A stretch of 64,000 bases of DNA, taken from Aphelocoma coerulescens. Lineage: Eukaryota > Chordata > Aves > Passeriformes > Corvidae. Of the stretch, positions 22,146 to 37,239 are shown piece by piece. The DNA lies in the NCBI RefSeq assembly GCF_041296385.1, contig NW_027184085.1, positions 58,190,109-58,254,108 on the forward strand, given 5' to 3'. The notes below the pieces were generated by a model. The model was given only the letters and a program-made list of their open reading frames with translations. It searched no databases and was not told where the DNA came from. Each line of letters begins with the position of its first letter. The first letter of the stretch is position 1. A program made the position numbers and the translations under genes.

Positions 22146-25100
22146 CATGACTGGAAGACACCAAGAAAATTATAGAGAAGACATCATCGACTTTGAACTG
22201 GTATGTGCAATGATGATGCCAATGGTCACAGAAAAGAATACTTTTAGTGAGGGTTTCTATACTGGGCCTAGTGCCCTTTATCAAGAAAAAATGAGAAAAC
22301 AACTAGGAAATGCACTTCATGATCAAGTGAGAAAGGGAGATTTACAGGATTTATACTAAGCCATGTAATTTACACATCATTTTAAGACTCTGGTAAAAGC
22401 ACCTAAAAGACTAGCCTAAATAAAAGCTTCATTATTTGGGCTATTTTAGCCCAGACAATGTAATTTGGACATTACCTGCCTTAAGTCAGAGCAGATCCCA
22501 AGATATTAGTTGTATTCACAGATTTAGGAGTACAACAAAAGTTCTTACAGAAAAAAAAATTACAAAAAATCATATAGTAATAAGTCTCCCTAAACACAGT
22601 GCAGATATCTTCTAGATATTATTTAAATACTAATGGCATCTGTTAAGCTGTCTGTTGTAAAAATTACTTACTTATTCCTGAAAGATACAGAAACATTTAG
22701 ATCCAGACATAGACTATTTTATTTATATTATCTTAAAATTTTTGCTCTTTTGGATAAGAATATTTACTATACTAATTCCCTCAACAGAAGAATTACTAAA
22801 AGTAAAGGGAATGCTTCTCTAAAGTTTTGGGGATTTTTGTTGGTTTCTATTGTCCAAGAAATCCCCACCATGATACCTGTTGAGACATCTTTTTCTGTAA
22901 AAACTAAAACCCTTAAATCTAAACAACACAGGATGTTAACAAATCCACTACCACACTTTGTAATTATTCCTATTCTTTACCTCAGAAGCTTCAGAAAACT
23001 TATTTACATGTGATTACCCATCCTACTGTTTCAATCCATAAATAATTTATTTTCCAGCAAGCAAACAAGAAATCCTAGTTGCTTATGGGAAGTTTATCTT
23101 TCAAAGCTTCGGAAGAGATTGCAAATAGCATAAAAAATGAAAATATTTACACATTACAAATTAAATGTACACATTTTCCTTTTCTTCTTTACACACTACA
23201 ATCCATTTATGCATTGACAGCATGTATTAACTTCTACAATGGTATTCTTGTGATCTCACTAGCCTCTCCTAGCAACACTTCCTCAATGAGATAATAAAGT
23301 TCTTTGTCATGCTAGTTTTGCTATCTCCAGAGCTTTCCTCATACACAGTTCTATAAAGATAATCCTGAATAGGAACCCATAAATTATGTCAGACAGTATA
23401 TGATAAAAATATCTACTAAATACAGTTATCCAACTGAACTCAAACTGCTTAAGTAGTCTGTTTGTAGATGCTTACTATCTTTGTCTGCTGGCACAACAAA
23501 ATTTAGATCACCAGAACACAGGCTCTGAGAGCTACTGCAATTTTTTATAGCGAGACGCACGCAATCAATGTCAGATGCAATGTGCTTATCAATATATAAA
23601 ACTCATAAAAACTCCTGTTTATTACTTATGAACTACTGGCCAAATTAATCTGGTGCTTGTCCCAGTCAGGTCCCAGACAGTTCAGATTTGAGAGAAGTAA
23701 TTTGTAGGACTTACAACATGCAATCAACCCTTTTATTTTTTGGGTTTTTTTTGTTTGATTCCACTAGTTTCCAATATAGCTGATATCTAAGCAACCAAAG
23801 TTACCAGGTGACAGGTACCAGGTATCTTGACATCATAGGAGTCAATAGCTTACATTAGGGGTTGCCATGATGAATGCAAAAAATGTCAAAACTCCAACTA
23901 AAAAAATGCTAGGAGAGAAAAGAATGGCACTGGAAAAAGTCCTAATGATGTATCCTGGGAGCACCTAGCAGTTTTGTTCACTGATCAGAAGCACCACACC
24001 TCTTTAAAGAAGCACACATAGATTTTGAGTAGTATGTACAGGAGGCACAGAAAGCATATATAAACTAGCATTTTTAAAATTCCTCAGACATACTTTTGGC
24101 AGTGACAATACCTTTCTGCCTACCACTTTCAAATTTTAGAAACATTTTTATCAGGTCATTTTTCTGGACATTCATTTGATTTGCCTTTTTGGTCCCTTAG
24201 GTGTTGGAAAACTGTTTTGGTGAAAACGTAACACATATTTTTAAGATAGAATTGGTTATGCCAAGTGTGAATACAGTCCTGGGAAGATTATTTATTTTCT
24301 CATGATTTTTTTGATATATTATGCTACACCTTTCATGACAAAAGTACTCACAAATATTTCTGGGAGGGTGCTTTTATTCATTTTGTCTCTCAGATACATG
24401 TTTACCAGCTCCCCAAAAATTATTTTCTCAAAAAATCATCTTGTACTTAACTAACGTGCAGAGAAAAAGAAAGAAATTATCAAGAAGATGAAATCAGCTT
24501 TCTCTTTGTACTAGAGTATAAAATTTGATCTATGCATTTCATTTCAAAGTAAGAAGCTATAGCTTGTCCCAATATTCTTTTGCAGACAGACTTCCAGGCT
24601 TCTGATGTAGACTTGCTTAAAAAGCAAGTTAAAATACACATAAATGCTTGCTTATAAATTTTTGTAATAGAATATATATGCAGATATGTAAATATAAACA
24701 TTTATATGTATATTTATGCATTATTTATGTATAAATATGTATTTGTATACATAGAAGGCACATATAGATATATTAATTCTCTCTTTCTTCCACTCCTTTG
24801 GGCTAGATGCAGGACAGATCTTGGGCAATATCCAGGAGACTGCAACCAGTTAGCTTGCAAGGCCACATCCACAGCCACGCCTCAAGGGGCCACTTCAGTC
24901 GTATCAACAGCAGTGACCCATGTGAGAATTAGACTGAGTGGGTCTCTCTCTGCAGAAGCAGTCACACTGCAGCTTAGTTTCATCCCTAGAAGCTATGTCC
25001 TAATGATAATATGGAAATTAATGTGAACTGACAAACACTTTAATGTCTGGGGGTGGCTCTTCAACAGGAGATATCAATTGTTTAGCTATAAGTTCATTTA

Positions 25101-28100
25101 ATATGAAAAGTACTTGAGCTTTACCTTATGAGGGGGTTACTGAAATAATTTGTGCCATGTGCTCAGTAGACAATAATCAAACCATAAAGCCAGTCTTGCA
25201 TATGAGGCACTTCACTCTATAAAAGAAAATTTGCCTGCATTTCTGATTTGGCTGCAGGTTTTTTTTTTTTGGTTTTTTTTGTTTTTTTTTTTTTGAGATC
25301 CAAGCAATAATTTTAATCAATATGTTACAAGTTAGCATTTTATTTCACTCTGTCCTTTTCAAGTTCTATAGATTTCTGCTTATTTTCAGAAGTAAATACT
25401 CTGAAATATTGAACCTACAAGTCAAAACACTACAAAACAAAAAATAAGAGTTTTGATGCTTGTTGAGGTTTGGCTACACTTGTGAAATAAATAAACCCTA
25501 CATTGCTAGTGGTGAACAAGAACTTGTTTATTCAGTGTCCTTCCCTGAGTATGCAGGGATGCAGATGAATGTCTACCTAAACCTGCAGCATACTGCTGCT
25601 TTCCCAAATTAAGGCTGGGTATCTGAGATGCTCCAAGCGAATCTCCTATGGTCCACGGAACACACCAATTCATTCTCACTGCATTTATTTTATATAAGAG
25701 CTATCTAATATGGGATACTATTTTCATCTTTCTGCCCTTATTTTTGCCCTCCTTTTCATGCTGAGTCAAAGCAGATTTCCTTAATTAGTCTGAATGCATA
25801 TCTGTGTCAACTAGAGGTAGAAAAAAGATCAGTAAAAGAAAACGATGCAAAAGACAGCTAAGTCCGTAATGTATGCATCATTTTAATTTGAATGATTAGT
25901 GAAATATAGCTGGTAACACACTTGGGGAGTTGGTTACAAAGTTAGTCTATCTAGTTTAACATGTGCAATATCAGAGGAAGTAAACATTGAAACAAAAACA
26001 TCAAGGATGAAGTAGGTTTGCATTTGCAATTACTACCAAACTATGTCACATCCAGTATCTAGTGCTGGGGAGTTTTTTATCAGTTCTGCACCTATTACCT
26101 CTTTAATTAATCTGAGTACCTTGCCATCATTGCCTTCCAGTTCTTGGCAGAAAGTAAGAAAGATGGAAGGTCTGACATGCGAGAGAAGACACCAGCACCC
26201 CATACCCCATGTAAGTCAGTATTTTTCTGTAAAAATTCAGTTTTCCTGTGGCTTACTTTTAAAACAGTCAATTCCTGGAGCTGACTATGTAACAGAAAAC
26301 AGAATGATAATATGAATCTCTGTGAACCTAGACTCAATGAATAAAATTAAATTACTTTGGTATACAGCATAATCTACATGACAAAGGAAAAAACCTTTTA
26401 TCAGTCAATGAAAGCGACATTAGAATCATTACAACTGAAAGTTCACACAGAATAGTTAAGTGCTTTAAAGGACTTGCATCTGCTATTATTTAAAAACTTT
26501 TACATTTCAATTTTTATATTTTAGAGGTTTTTGTATAATTACATGTCTTAAAGTGACCTGTGAATGGTTTGAAAATCATTCTCCCCAGAGTACATCTTCC
26601 AGCTGACAGGTGTAACCTTTTCTCTTTCATAGCCTGAAGGATAGAGGATAAGTGAGCTGGCAGCCCTCCATCTCCTTACTTTTTAAAAAAATAACTATAT
26701 GGGTGAAAAGAGACATGTAGGAGACAATGTAACTATCAATATTTCTGCCCTTTTTTTTGACATTTACTGATCTTTCATCTGTTTCAAATTACTCAAATGA
26801 TCCAGCAGCCTTGTAGGATTAGGGCTACTTTGTGAGCCAAAAGAACTTTAAAAACATCAGAAAAAGTCCATAAATTCTTTGATGCAGTTTTTCTGCAGTT
26901 TTCCTGTTGAGGGATGAAATAATTTGTGATTCTAGCTAAACACTCGCTGTTCATTACCATGTGCTTTACAGGGTTTACTTTTTCCTTTATCATTTGGAAC
27001 AAATATTTTTCCACAGAAGAAAAAGTATTAATTTCACTGACAGTAGATATATGGAGATTACTGAAATTACATTATCCTGTTCTCCCTAAACATGCCAATG
27101 TGACTAAAGGCTCGCAATGATTCATTATTATTACTACTCATTATTATTCTGGTTAGTCAAAATACTGAAATTCAGTTCTTTTCTTTAAAAGGGGTTTCTG
27201 TGATATTGCTGGACACTGGGACCTTCTGTCTTTGTTGTTAGGAATTTTTAGCTACTAGAAATTATTGAGCAGCTCACAGCTGAATCTTGGACAGAAATCT
27301 CTAAATGCAGTTGAGGCCCTGAGGCCAGTGGATAGAGTTTACTACAAGTCCTCATGCTGCAACAGTCTATTGGAAGACTTCCCACCCACCAAACACAGTC
27401 CCTTTCCAGCACAAGGCAGAATAGAAAGGGTTCCATCAACTGCTTGAGCCTTTCTGCACTGTGAAAGGAGAAAACTAAAGCTTCTACACATTAATTTACC
27501 AAGACTTAACAAGTTACTTTCTCGAGCTCCCAAGGAAATCATGGTGTCAGGAAGAAACTGAATAGAAAATACAACAGAGACTGAATATATTTTCAGATTG
27601 GAAGGTGAAAAAAGATCAGGAAATTATTTGATGTCTTTGTATGCATTGTACTTTCAGCAACAATGAAAGAAATCAACCTGGCACGACATTTACATTGAAG
27701 ACATTTGAAAGTCTCCTTATGGAAAGCCCTGTATATTTTCCTGGAACGTTAACCTTGGAAAAAGCTCTAATTTTTGATTACTCTACTAGAACATATGTGC
27801 TTTCAGGATTAGAAAAATAAATACAGGACTTTATAACTTTTGCAAATACACAATGATTCAGTGCAAACTTTCCCTTTAAGGGGTCAACTTCTGTTTCAAC
27901 AGCTCTTGCAAATACCTCTATACAAAACAAGAGATGGTCCTGTGCATCTCTCTTAAAATGTACTGATTAGCTTTCTTACCCACCACTCCAAACACAAAAA
28001 ACATATGCAACAGACATCAAAAAGGCAGAAATAGCAGTTCATCAGAAATACCAGTATTTATATTCTTCTTAGGCATTCAGAATTATGCCTTTTAATTTAT

Positions 28101-28310
28101 TTTGAATAATCCTAGAAATGAGCTTCCAGAACTCCGTTATGTAGGTGTGATATAACACTGTTATATGTGTTACACATCACATGACAGGAGCAAAAGAGGA
28201 ATGAAGGACTGCTGAATCCATAATTTGGACAATTCCCACTGTTCCAGTCATAATGCACTCTGTTTTGTTTTGGTTGTGGGTTTGGTTTTTCGGATTTTTT
28301 GTTAGTTTTT
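22146..28310. other. AT-rich unique sequence, no gene seen
   Basis: Holds the T-rich tract at 25259 and a small perfect hairpin TGGGCTA/TAGCCCA near 22437-22453. Open frames (for example 22069-22359 and 22633-23013, plus strand) have no recognisable product. Conserved non-coding elements could be present but cannot be seen from a single sequence. Confidence 0.5.
25259..25294. repeat. T-rich homopolymer tract
   Basis: Runs of T (12, 8 and 14) separated by GG and G. It could be the reverse-complemented A-tail of a lost retroposon, but no body can be recognised on either side. Confidence 0.8.
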
Positions 28311-28320
28311 GTCTGTGTGT

Positions 28321-28367
<47 letters not shown>

Positions 28368-28370
28368 TGT
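28311..28370. repeat. (GT)n dinucleotide microsatellite
   Basis: GT/TG repeat of about 60 bp with a pure core of about 19 units (28327-28364) and imperfect ends (GAGTG, GTTTGTG). It follows a T/G-rich stretch from 28263. Open frames across it (THTHTH or VCVCVC) are artefacts. The opposite strand reads (CA)n, with Z-DNA potential. Confidence 0.95.
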
Positions 28371-29460
28371 GCATGCACAAAGAACTGTGGTTTGGACAGC
28401 ACAATGGAGAGGGGAAGTATTTACTAGAAATTCTTACCTGAATAAAATAGTAATGGAAAATAAAATGGCTTGGGGTTTCTCCTGCAAGCTCAAGAAGAGA
28501 ATGTGTAGCTTTGGCCTGATGAAACCTTCTTCTACAATTAATATTGAAAAATATATTATTCCTCACTATCACTTCCCCTTTCTAAAGTTATCTAAGCATC
28601 TCTTAATGATTAATGTCTAAAAGAGCATTTAAGTAAGAGCAATAAAGTATCTTTTAAGTGAAGAAAACTGGAGCGGTTGCTTTTATGTCCAATCCTTGTA
28701 TTTTTTAACCACAAATATGTCCTGGATAATAACCTGATTCATCTGTATCAATAACTGGAATGATATAGTTACTGCTTGCAAAGAAATCCTGAACTTTTTA
28801 AATATGTTCCTTAGATTAAAAAAAAAAGGCAACAATTTGTAAGCATCACTGAAACTAAAGACGCTAAATTTACTTTCGTAAACTGTTTTACCTGTGCCAT
28901 AGTGGTTTTTCAGTAAGAAAACAAGGAAACAGAAAAACAGGAAGAAACATAAGAAGCTCTTAGCACGTGAGCACTTATCAAAACAGTAATTCAGAAGTCA
29001 GCTGAAAGCTCAGTGATGATGTAACAAAATCTTCATGTACCATATCAAAACTGCAAAATATATAATGGACAAATGACAAGCTGACAGCTCACTTCTGAAA
29101 AGCCTTTTTCCACACCACCACCAGACTCCATTTTGAGTGAAGTCTTACCACTCCTCCCACCAACACAGAGTGTGTGCTGAACAGTAAATTGCTAGATACA
29201 TCCTTCTGAAATCTTCTATTAAAAGTCTCAGGGTAACTGTGAAGTTATTTTACTTTGAGAACCAAACTTTAGACTATTTTAGGGGATGTCTCAACTTACT
29301 CCAGGAGAGAATGGTTGAAAAGACACTCAGCTGCCTTTGTTGCTGCAATGAGTGTCAGGTAACTCCACTCATCCACAAGAGAATATAGCTTTACTTAAAG
29401 GGTTGGGGGAGAGAAGTTAAAAAGTCAGAAGACTTCACCTCCTCTGTAGCTTGTGAGAAG

Positions 29461-29853
29461 TCAGCTTCTGGTGTGGGACCTGAGCAGGAAGGACATGAAG
29501 ACAGAACATGGTGAGGTTTTTGCTAGTTGCTTATGGTTGTTGAGAAAGCAGGAAAGCTGGCACACGGCATGACCTGGTTGGTGATCACATTTCCATAAGC
29601 AGCAGCTCAGGGTCTGAAGGAGACCTGATGGGGAAACTGTGGGTAATGGGGAGGCTTTAGAGGTGATGCCCTGAATGAGTGCCCTTGGCAGTGCATAGGT
29701 AATGGTTGGAAACACTGAAGACAGTCTGTTTGTGGAGGTTGCAAAAGAGAAATTCACTCCATCCTTCAGGCACAGGATACAGTAGATGAAAAATAGGATA
29801 CTCTGTCCTTTCAGCATGATACTTACATTGCTTTTCCAAAATCCAACCATCAT
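29461..29853 (-). other. Unassigned 130-codon open frame
   Basis: Minus-strand frame in a locally GC-richer patch. The peptide has one hydrophobic stretch near its start (ILFFIYCILCL) and a cysteine-rich C-terminal half (CCLWKCDHQ, CQLSCF). I recognise no family; there is no clear promoter, splice border or homologous neighbour. A 393-nt open frame can arise by chance at this base composition, so it is listed as a possibility only. Confidence 0.12.
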
Positions 29854-31859
29854 CTCAGTTCCCTCTCTTCTTTCACAGCACCTTTCTTTACCAAAATCCC
29901 AGAGAAGCCATGAGCAGCTGAAGCCATACCGCTACATACAGAAACACAGAGCATGCTTCAGACACAGGGAAGCTGTGAGTTCAAAATGCCTCAGGCAGAG
30001 GAAGCAAGTCAATTTGGACTTCTCTTATCTCTAGCAACAGAGGGCAAAAGAAAGGCATTCTATAACAACCACCTCCTTCTCCAGCAATTTGTAAACCTAG
30101 CACATCTGTCCCATGCTTTATTTATGAGTGAATGAAAAACAATTGGATTTGTGTCAGATAGAATATCTAAATGCTGAAAGGAATGACAGATTTCAGTTTT
30201 TCATTCTGGCCATACAAATGCACAGTCCATGTTTACTTCCACTGTGAGTCAAAATTCACTGGCTTTCCTTAGAGTTATAACTAAAAGGATGAATACAAAC
30301 AAACCCTTTGGCCCTGCTGGCTTACATTACATGGAACAATGCCACCTCAGATGGTGAAAATATTGGAAAACTAGAACTACCATTTTTTCTTTTTCTTTCT
30401 GACTTTTTGACCTCTTTTTCTTTGGATTCTAAGACCAGTACTGTGTTAACTATATTTCTCATGTTTCTAATTTCAAGAGAAATATTGCTGTAGAGCTACA
30501 GATAGCAACCAAAAACCTGAACCTTCTATCTTGCCTGTGGGCTGAAGTCAAATTATACACTAGTCAAAAAAGGGAATTACATGGTATGCAAGGATTTTCT
30601 ACAGCAGAGATTAGAGGTGAATAATTCTTTCCATGTATTATTCTCCTTCCTTTACCCCAAAAATAGCTCCCATAAATAAGAAAGTTCAAAAACTGCAAAC
30701 TGTTTAAGAGTTAGCTGAGCACTCTACTAACTGATAAGGATGCATCAGAAGTAGCTAAAATGAATATTGTGCTTTAGAAGTTTTAATTCAAATATAAGTC
30801 TTCTGCTGTTCAGATAGTAATTCTTTTATAAATATGTGTACAGAAGCAATTGGTAATAATTTTGTTTTTATTGCAGCAGTCCAATAGTAGCAGTACAAAA
30901 ACTAAGTTGGATGATAGTATCTCAGATAATTATTTTTCCCTTTAAAAAGTAGGCAATCAGAAAAAAAGTAACATAAAGCTTTTGCAGAAGGATCATTATG
31001 CTCTTGATCTTGATCAAGACAGTACCAGAAAGTTCTCTCAGAAAGCCACAACATTAAACAGATAAACCCCCTTTGTTTAATAGAATTTTGAAACAAGGGC
31101 CTGTTAACTGAGACGGAATTAGAAGGAAAATCCAAGGAGGTTATTTATGTTTTCTGTGTTCAGTAAAATGGAATTCCTATTGTTGATTCCTATAACAATC
31201 TGCATGCTAATGATGGTTAATAAAATTTAAATTTCTTATATAATTTTCCAGCAATTACAAAAACTATGTTTAAAAGTCCCCTAAGGTGACATATTCTTAG
31301 CAAATTTAATATCTGGCTTATATTCAGAAATTACACTTATTCATAAAAATATTGGATACCTTTCAGTACTTAAAAAAATGCATGGGTACTTAAAACTAAT
31401 TTTAAAAATCATCTGAAGTAATCATTGCTTGATTTAATGCTTTTACAATTGATTTTTTTATTTCATTCCTTCTGTCACACCTTATCAGTGATAAATTGAT
31501 GGGTTTTGATGGAAGATATGGAAGTAAAATTTGTATTAACTGTATCATGCTGAATCATTTATGCTCCATGTGATATAGTGCAGATTTATTTCCACCTTTC
31601 AAATCAGCCTGTAACACAGCAACTACATGAAAGGACACTGCACCTCACTTTGGGTTGTTCCACTCTCTTCACTGTGGTGATGCCTAAGAATAGGTGGACA
31701 CCTCCCCACCTACATAAGCCCTACACCTGGGCTGACAGTACAGCCTGGACCACAGGTGAGAGATCTGCAACAGCAAGAAACTAATCTACAAGAGCTGCAG
31801 ACATAGCCCCACGGCAGAGATAGGGATGACTGGTACTGCCTCTTTGCAGCCCCCCAGAC

Positions 31860-31896
31860 TGTGTCTGCACCACCACCACCACTGGGTGCAGACACA
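31860..31896. repeat. 12-bp inverted repeat with 13-nt loop
   Basis: TGTGTCTGCACC (31860-31871) and GGTGCAGACACA (31885-31896) are exact reverse complements around an ACC-rich loop. The surrounding 31.6-32.0 kb is more GC-rich than its neighbours. It has no T-run, so it is not terminator-like; function unknown. Confidence 0.8.
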
Positions 31897-34251
31897 ACAG
31901 CTGGCTGGGCATGGTGTTCCTGCCCCAACATCCTCTTGTATGCCAACTGCCTGGCAAGTCTCTACTGTGAGGGCAGGCTCACAGCCAAGGTGCATGAATT
32001 CAGTATGATACATGCTTTTACTTGGGAAAATCACCATCCGAAAAATTCACAGACTTGACAGTGAGTAGTGGTTTTATTAGCAGTCATTTTATTTCTTCTG
32101 GTATTTACTGGAATACTACTATCAAGGCATTGTCTAATACAGGTGGAACTTGCTTCTTGAAAAAATGCAAATGTCCTCTCTGTGGAAATGTACACTCATA
32201 GCCTTGAAACCTTCTCAACACATTGACCCTTACTGCTACTGTTACACGACTGCTTTGAGTGACTAGAAGACACTGCAGTATTTCTGACCTTTTCCTAAAG
32301 GGTGACACTGGTATAAAACATTCATGTACAAATGGGCCTATCTGTCTAATCTCTCTGGACTTTAATACTTCCATAGGCATTTATGATCCTAATATTCTAA
32401 TTCTTAGTCTAAACTTAGGTATTTTTCTCTTCATTGACATATCATACATATGAACTTGTCACACATGAAGGAGGCAATAACCTCAGAATGGACTGTTCCA
32501 GTTATTCAAACTTATGTAAATTTAGGTAATGTTAAAAGTATACTGAATTTCTCCCAACAAATGGAAATTTTTCTTTTTATTTTGCTAGACATCCAAGTCT
32601 AGTGGTCTTTCTTCAATTTTTCAACCACACAAACTGTGCTTTCTGCATGGCTGCCCAGCCCTTTGCTCTGGCACTCTTCAAAGCCCATTGATTGTTCTCA
32701 CAAAGCTCCAGTGAGGAGGGCATGCTCCCTGCCTATCACATGCATGCACCTTCTTCCTACAAGTTTACATCACTAATGACTTAAAAAATTAAAACATTCA
32801 CCAGTTACACAGCCCAAAATTCACCTCTATTTTCTGTCATAGTTTCTTCTTTGTTATGAATTCTCATGGATCTTTGGAAAAGTCATTGAGACTATCATCT
32901 AGCTTCTTCCTGCAGCTCCTGAGGAATTCCTCAGCCAATGCTGATCCTATGTGGGGTCAGCAGCTGATTTTCACTGAGAAACATGCTTTATTTAAGCATG
33001 TAAGATCTATTAGAAAACACTATGCTGAAAACACTATGGTTTTCTACAGCACAAGCATTACAATACAATGAATTTACAGTGTTTTTCACGGCTCAGTGCT
33101 AACTCAAAGGAAAAATAGATTCGTGGAAGAAATTTAATTAAAACAGTTAAAAATAGTTTGTTTTCCTCTTTGATAAATTACATGCCCTGCTTCAATTTAA
33201 ATAATGAAAAGAAAAAGAGATATTGCTAGTAACATTCCTATAGAATATGGAATTTATATATGTATTTCACATTTAAAACAAACACACCTATAAAAATACA
33301 TTGAAATAGTATTTCCAAGTCTCACTGGGTTTTTTTCCCTGTTTCTTTTCTAAAATACAAGGTTAATTAGCAGTAACAATGCAATTTGGCCCTGGTGTCA
33401 GATCTCACAGCATTAATTATTACAGAAAATACATAAAACAGTGTTACTCAAATCCTAATGCACAGGAGAGTTATTCATTAATTTTAAGAAGGTTTTAGCA
33501 AGGAATCCTAGGTTGAACATAAAAACTAAGATGAGATTTTAATGTCTCTACATCATTAACTACTTTAAGGTGTATTTCAAACTCATAAAGCTATCCCATT
33601 TCATACCCACTGTAGAAATCACACAGCGGGCCAGAACTTTCTAAATAACTTATTTAATAATTTATTTATAGGATATCTAAATGCAAATAACTCCAAAGGA
33701 TTGAAAAGCGTGAATATCTAACCCAGTTAGATTAGTTAGGAAATGCTCGCACTATTTAAAATTTCAATGTTTTAAACTTACTTTCTATAGCTTTATCTAG
33801 CCTACAGAGATTAATAGTAACATTTCAGAGTACTATTAAGGAGTATATTTTCTTCATCCTCCACTTAATTTCAATAAAACCTGTTGAATGCACAGCTAAT
33901 CATTGCATTGATACATTTTAAAGGTGATATGAAGATAATGTAAGACTCTTCAAAGCAATTAGTAAAATTATTATGTTTGCTTAAGTCATCTACCTGGATT
34001 GAGTGCCAACAAAAGCCATTAGTCACCTTAAACTTTCTGGTAACCATATTTCTGTCTAGACACCATGCTTTTTACTGATGAGATTCCTGTAAAACACAAA
34101 TTTCAACAAGCTGAAGTGCAACCAACATATCTGAAGATAAGATTTTGTAGATCACACAAGATTTGTACTACCAGAAAGAATACATGAGCATACTAACATG
34201 TTTGTAGTTATCTTTAAATTTTATCATTTGTGACCATCAGTACAGAGACTG

Positions 34252-34269
34252 CAAAAAAAAAAAAAAAAA
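34252..34269. repeat. A18 homopolymer
   Basis: Pure run of about 18 A. No identifiable retroposed body lies upstream (CTGC precedes it). Confidence 0.85.
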
Positions 34270-37221
34270 GTTTGTCTTTGTGTTTGACCTTAATCATTCA
34301 CATTTTCATAACAGGAATTTTCTTAACAGATAACTTTATTTATTTATTTAAGCCTTATTATCCAATTTTCATCATAACCACAGGGCTGAAATTGGTTTGT
34401 ACTTATCCCAAATACCTGCATTTTATACAGCTGGTGACATAATAGACCATAACTCTGAAAGATGTTCTGGGCTACAAACCACACATTTCTGTCTTCATTA
34501 GAGACACACTGGTGGCAGATAACATGTCACTTTTAACTAGCTCACACCTGAAAATGAATACTTCATTTTAAACTATTTTCTCAGTAACTGAAATTCTACA
34601 AGTTTTTCCTCTAACAGACTTTTCCATAAGAACTCAGAAATGTGGACTATCTGAAGTTCATTTCTTTTCTAGAATTAATTTCCTCCTGTGACCAGACTTG
34701 CTCTTAAATTCATCATCATTAACACTCCAAACCACCAGTAATACCATTTTCTACCTGACCCATCTGGTTCCAAGGGAAGGAAAACCTGTGCGCTATTCCC
34801 ATCCCTATTGGTGATCCTGCAATGAGAAAAACGTTAAATCATTTATGTGTGAACAGCCATTCACTGTTTTTCCAACAATCCCACATAGCGCGTAAAGGCA
34901 AAAAAAAATATCCTACAGCTTATTCTGAAGGAAACTACAAGATAAGCTTCTTGTTCAGGATGTGAGTACAGTCTGAGAGGTTTCTGGGCCCCACAGAGTT
35001 GAGTGAAGCCATGAAGATGTTGCACAGTATTTTCATGGTGATTTCTAATACAAACTATTTCACAGCAAAATTCCCTGTTGAACTCGCCAACACAGCCTGT
35101 GGAGAGAAATCTCAGATACCCTTTAGACTTTAAGAGCACTCACCAGAGATATGAGCTGCAGAACCAGCCCCAGCAGTACCCATTTATCCCATCTTGGAGG
35201 ACCTTCTGGGAGAAGACTGAATTTGTCAAGATTATATACCCTCATTTGACTGTGACATCAGCTGAAGGAAGTGATGCTTCTCTGAGCACCATCTTCCCCA
35301 AAACTCAGCATTCAGTTCCACTGAGCCAGGACAGCAACGAATAAAAGACAAATGAGGTGACCACACTAGAACTATTACTGTTAACTCATACACATGCTAT
35401 TAGAATTGTAGCTTGCAATATCACTATCAAGGAACAAGCAGAATGCCCTCCACAGCAAAGTGAAAAGCTTGCACACTCAAAAGCATGCAACAAAGCTGCA
35501 TTTTGTGGAGTTGGGGAAATGGTAACTGTTGGGAAACTAAAATATAACGGAAGACGAAGAAAAAGCCTGCTTGGGCCAAACTGTATTTTGATTTGCATCA
35601 TAAGTCTCTAGGACAGAATTTAATCTGATTGTACTTATAAAAATAAAGGTGTAAACCAAGCAAGACAATTTTCATAGAATATGAAGTTCATATGTAGAAA
35701 AAGAGTTCTCATGGGAGAATATTTCTTAAGAAACACTGTTACACATACTAAACTAAAATTCCTAAGACACAAGATAATATATGGAAAGAAAATATTGTAT
35801 TTATCATGATTTTTACTTTGCTTTTATAGGTAGGTATCATCAGCCAACTGAAAGTATGATCTTTATTCTGTATATTCCATGCAAAGCATTTCAACTAGAC
35901 TATTCCAAATATTCAAGAAATTACTTCCAGTAATACTGAACAGCAAGAAACATTGCCCTGTCAGAGTGAAACATGGCAAAACAAAAAAAGGAAATAATTC
36001 ATTTCGGTTTTGTTCCTAAACATATGTGAAGTATGCCAAAAGTTCTTAGATTTCAGGTAGTGATGTGGTGCAAACCTACTAATTTACCTCAGAAGGCTCA
36101 TTTCAAGTTCACCTAGATGTAAGATGCCACAAGTACACCTGATAACACAGCTGCCCAGGAAAAAACCCACAAATACAAAATTGTAACTTACTATCTTGAA
36201 AAGTCTGTTTTTAGTGACTACTGAATACTAGAGTTTTTACTTATTTATTTATTTTACTCAATAAAAGCTGTAGTTTACAACCTAAGGTGTTTTGGGTTTT
36301 GTAGATAGGCAAAAGACATTTGCGGGGCTGAGTCACTTTGCTTTGCTGAAATTCACAGTTGGCTGGGATTCAGAAACATGCATTCTTGCTCATAATTTCT
36401 CTGTGAACATAGATTTTCATAGTAAAAACTGACCAGATCAAATCCACCTGAAGTGCTTGCCCTTTTTTTTCTTCTGTAATCCATCTAGAGAAGGCACATA
36501 GAAGAGAGAGGAAAGGGAGAGAGTTGAGAGATGAAAGTAGATTTTAAATGTTAAGATATCCTTCTAGTAGTGAGAAAAGCAATGTTTCTTTCCCTCCTGT
36601 GATTGGATTTTAACCTGTCTTCTGTTTAGAAGGAAACCATGATTTCAAATTACTCTGAGTATGAGATTTTCCCCCATTGCTTTTGCTGAAACTGTGCAAC
36701 TTTTGCAGAGAATAATGCACAAGGTATTGAGAAAGAGACAGCATGACTGCAGTTAATTACTCACTATAGGCAGTGGGAGGATTCTGATGAAAAAGGATTA
36801 TAAACAAACAAAATTTTTATACCAACACAGACTTGTTCCCTCCTCATTTCTATACTAATACTGGGCTATCCAAAAGGATTTTGACAGCTACCCTAGGGCA
36901 GTAAGCAGAGACATTATAAGCAAAATTGCTTTCTCAGGACCTGGAATGGGATTCAGTTTTCAGGTGGATTTGCCAGCATACTTCTTAAGCAGAATATGCT
37001 TCAGACACAAAAAAGGCTTTCAATTTTTAATGTTAGGTTTCAGTAGAGCCCCTAGACTACAGTAACATTTGAAAAAGGTAATTTGGGTCTTCTGGATCAC
37101 AATGAAAATTATTTTGAACAGGTCTTCCCTTGATCAGAACGTACCTCAAGGCCTCCTCTACACTCAGCATTATTTGGTGGCTTCCTAAAAGACAACAACC
37201 CTCAAAAAATCTTTGCTTTGC

Positions 37222-37239
37222 TTTTTTTTTTTTTTTTTT
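37222..37239. repeat. T18 homopolymer
   Basis: Pure run of 18 T followed by AGTGTC, which looks like a polypyrimidine tract plus AG. The open frame after it to 37614 has no family resemblance, so I treat it as a simple repeat. Confidence 0.85.

Noticed and set aside
22069..22359. 96-codon plus-strand open frame covering the palindrome
   Set aside because: No recognisable domain, its start lies just before a recently formed palindrome, and there are no splice borders; likely chance.
28112..28620. Open frames rich in THTHTH or VCVCVC
   Set aside because: Artefacts of the (GT)n microsatellite.
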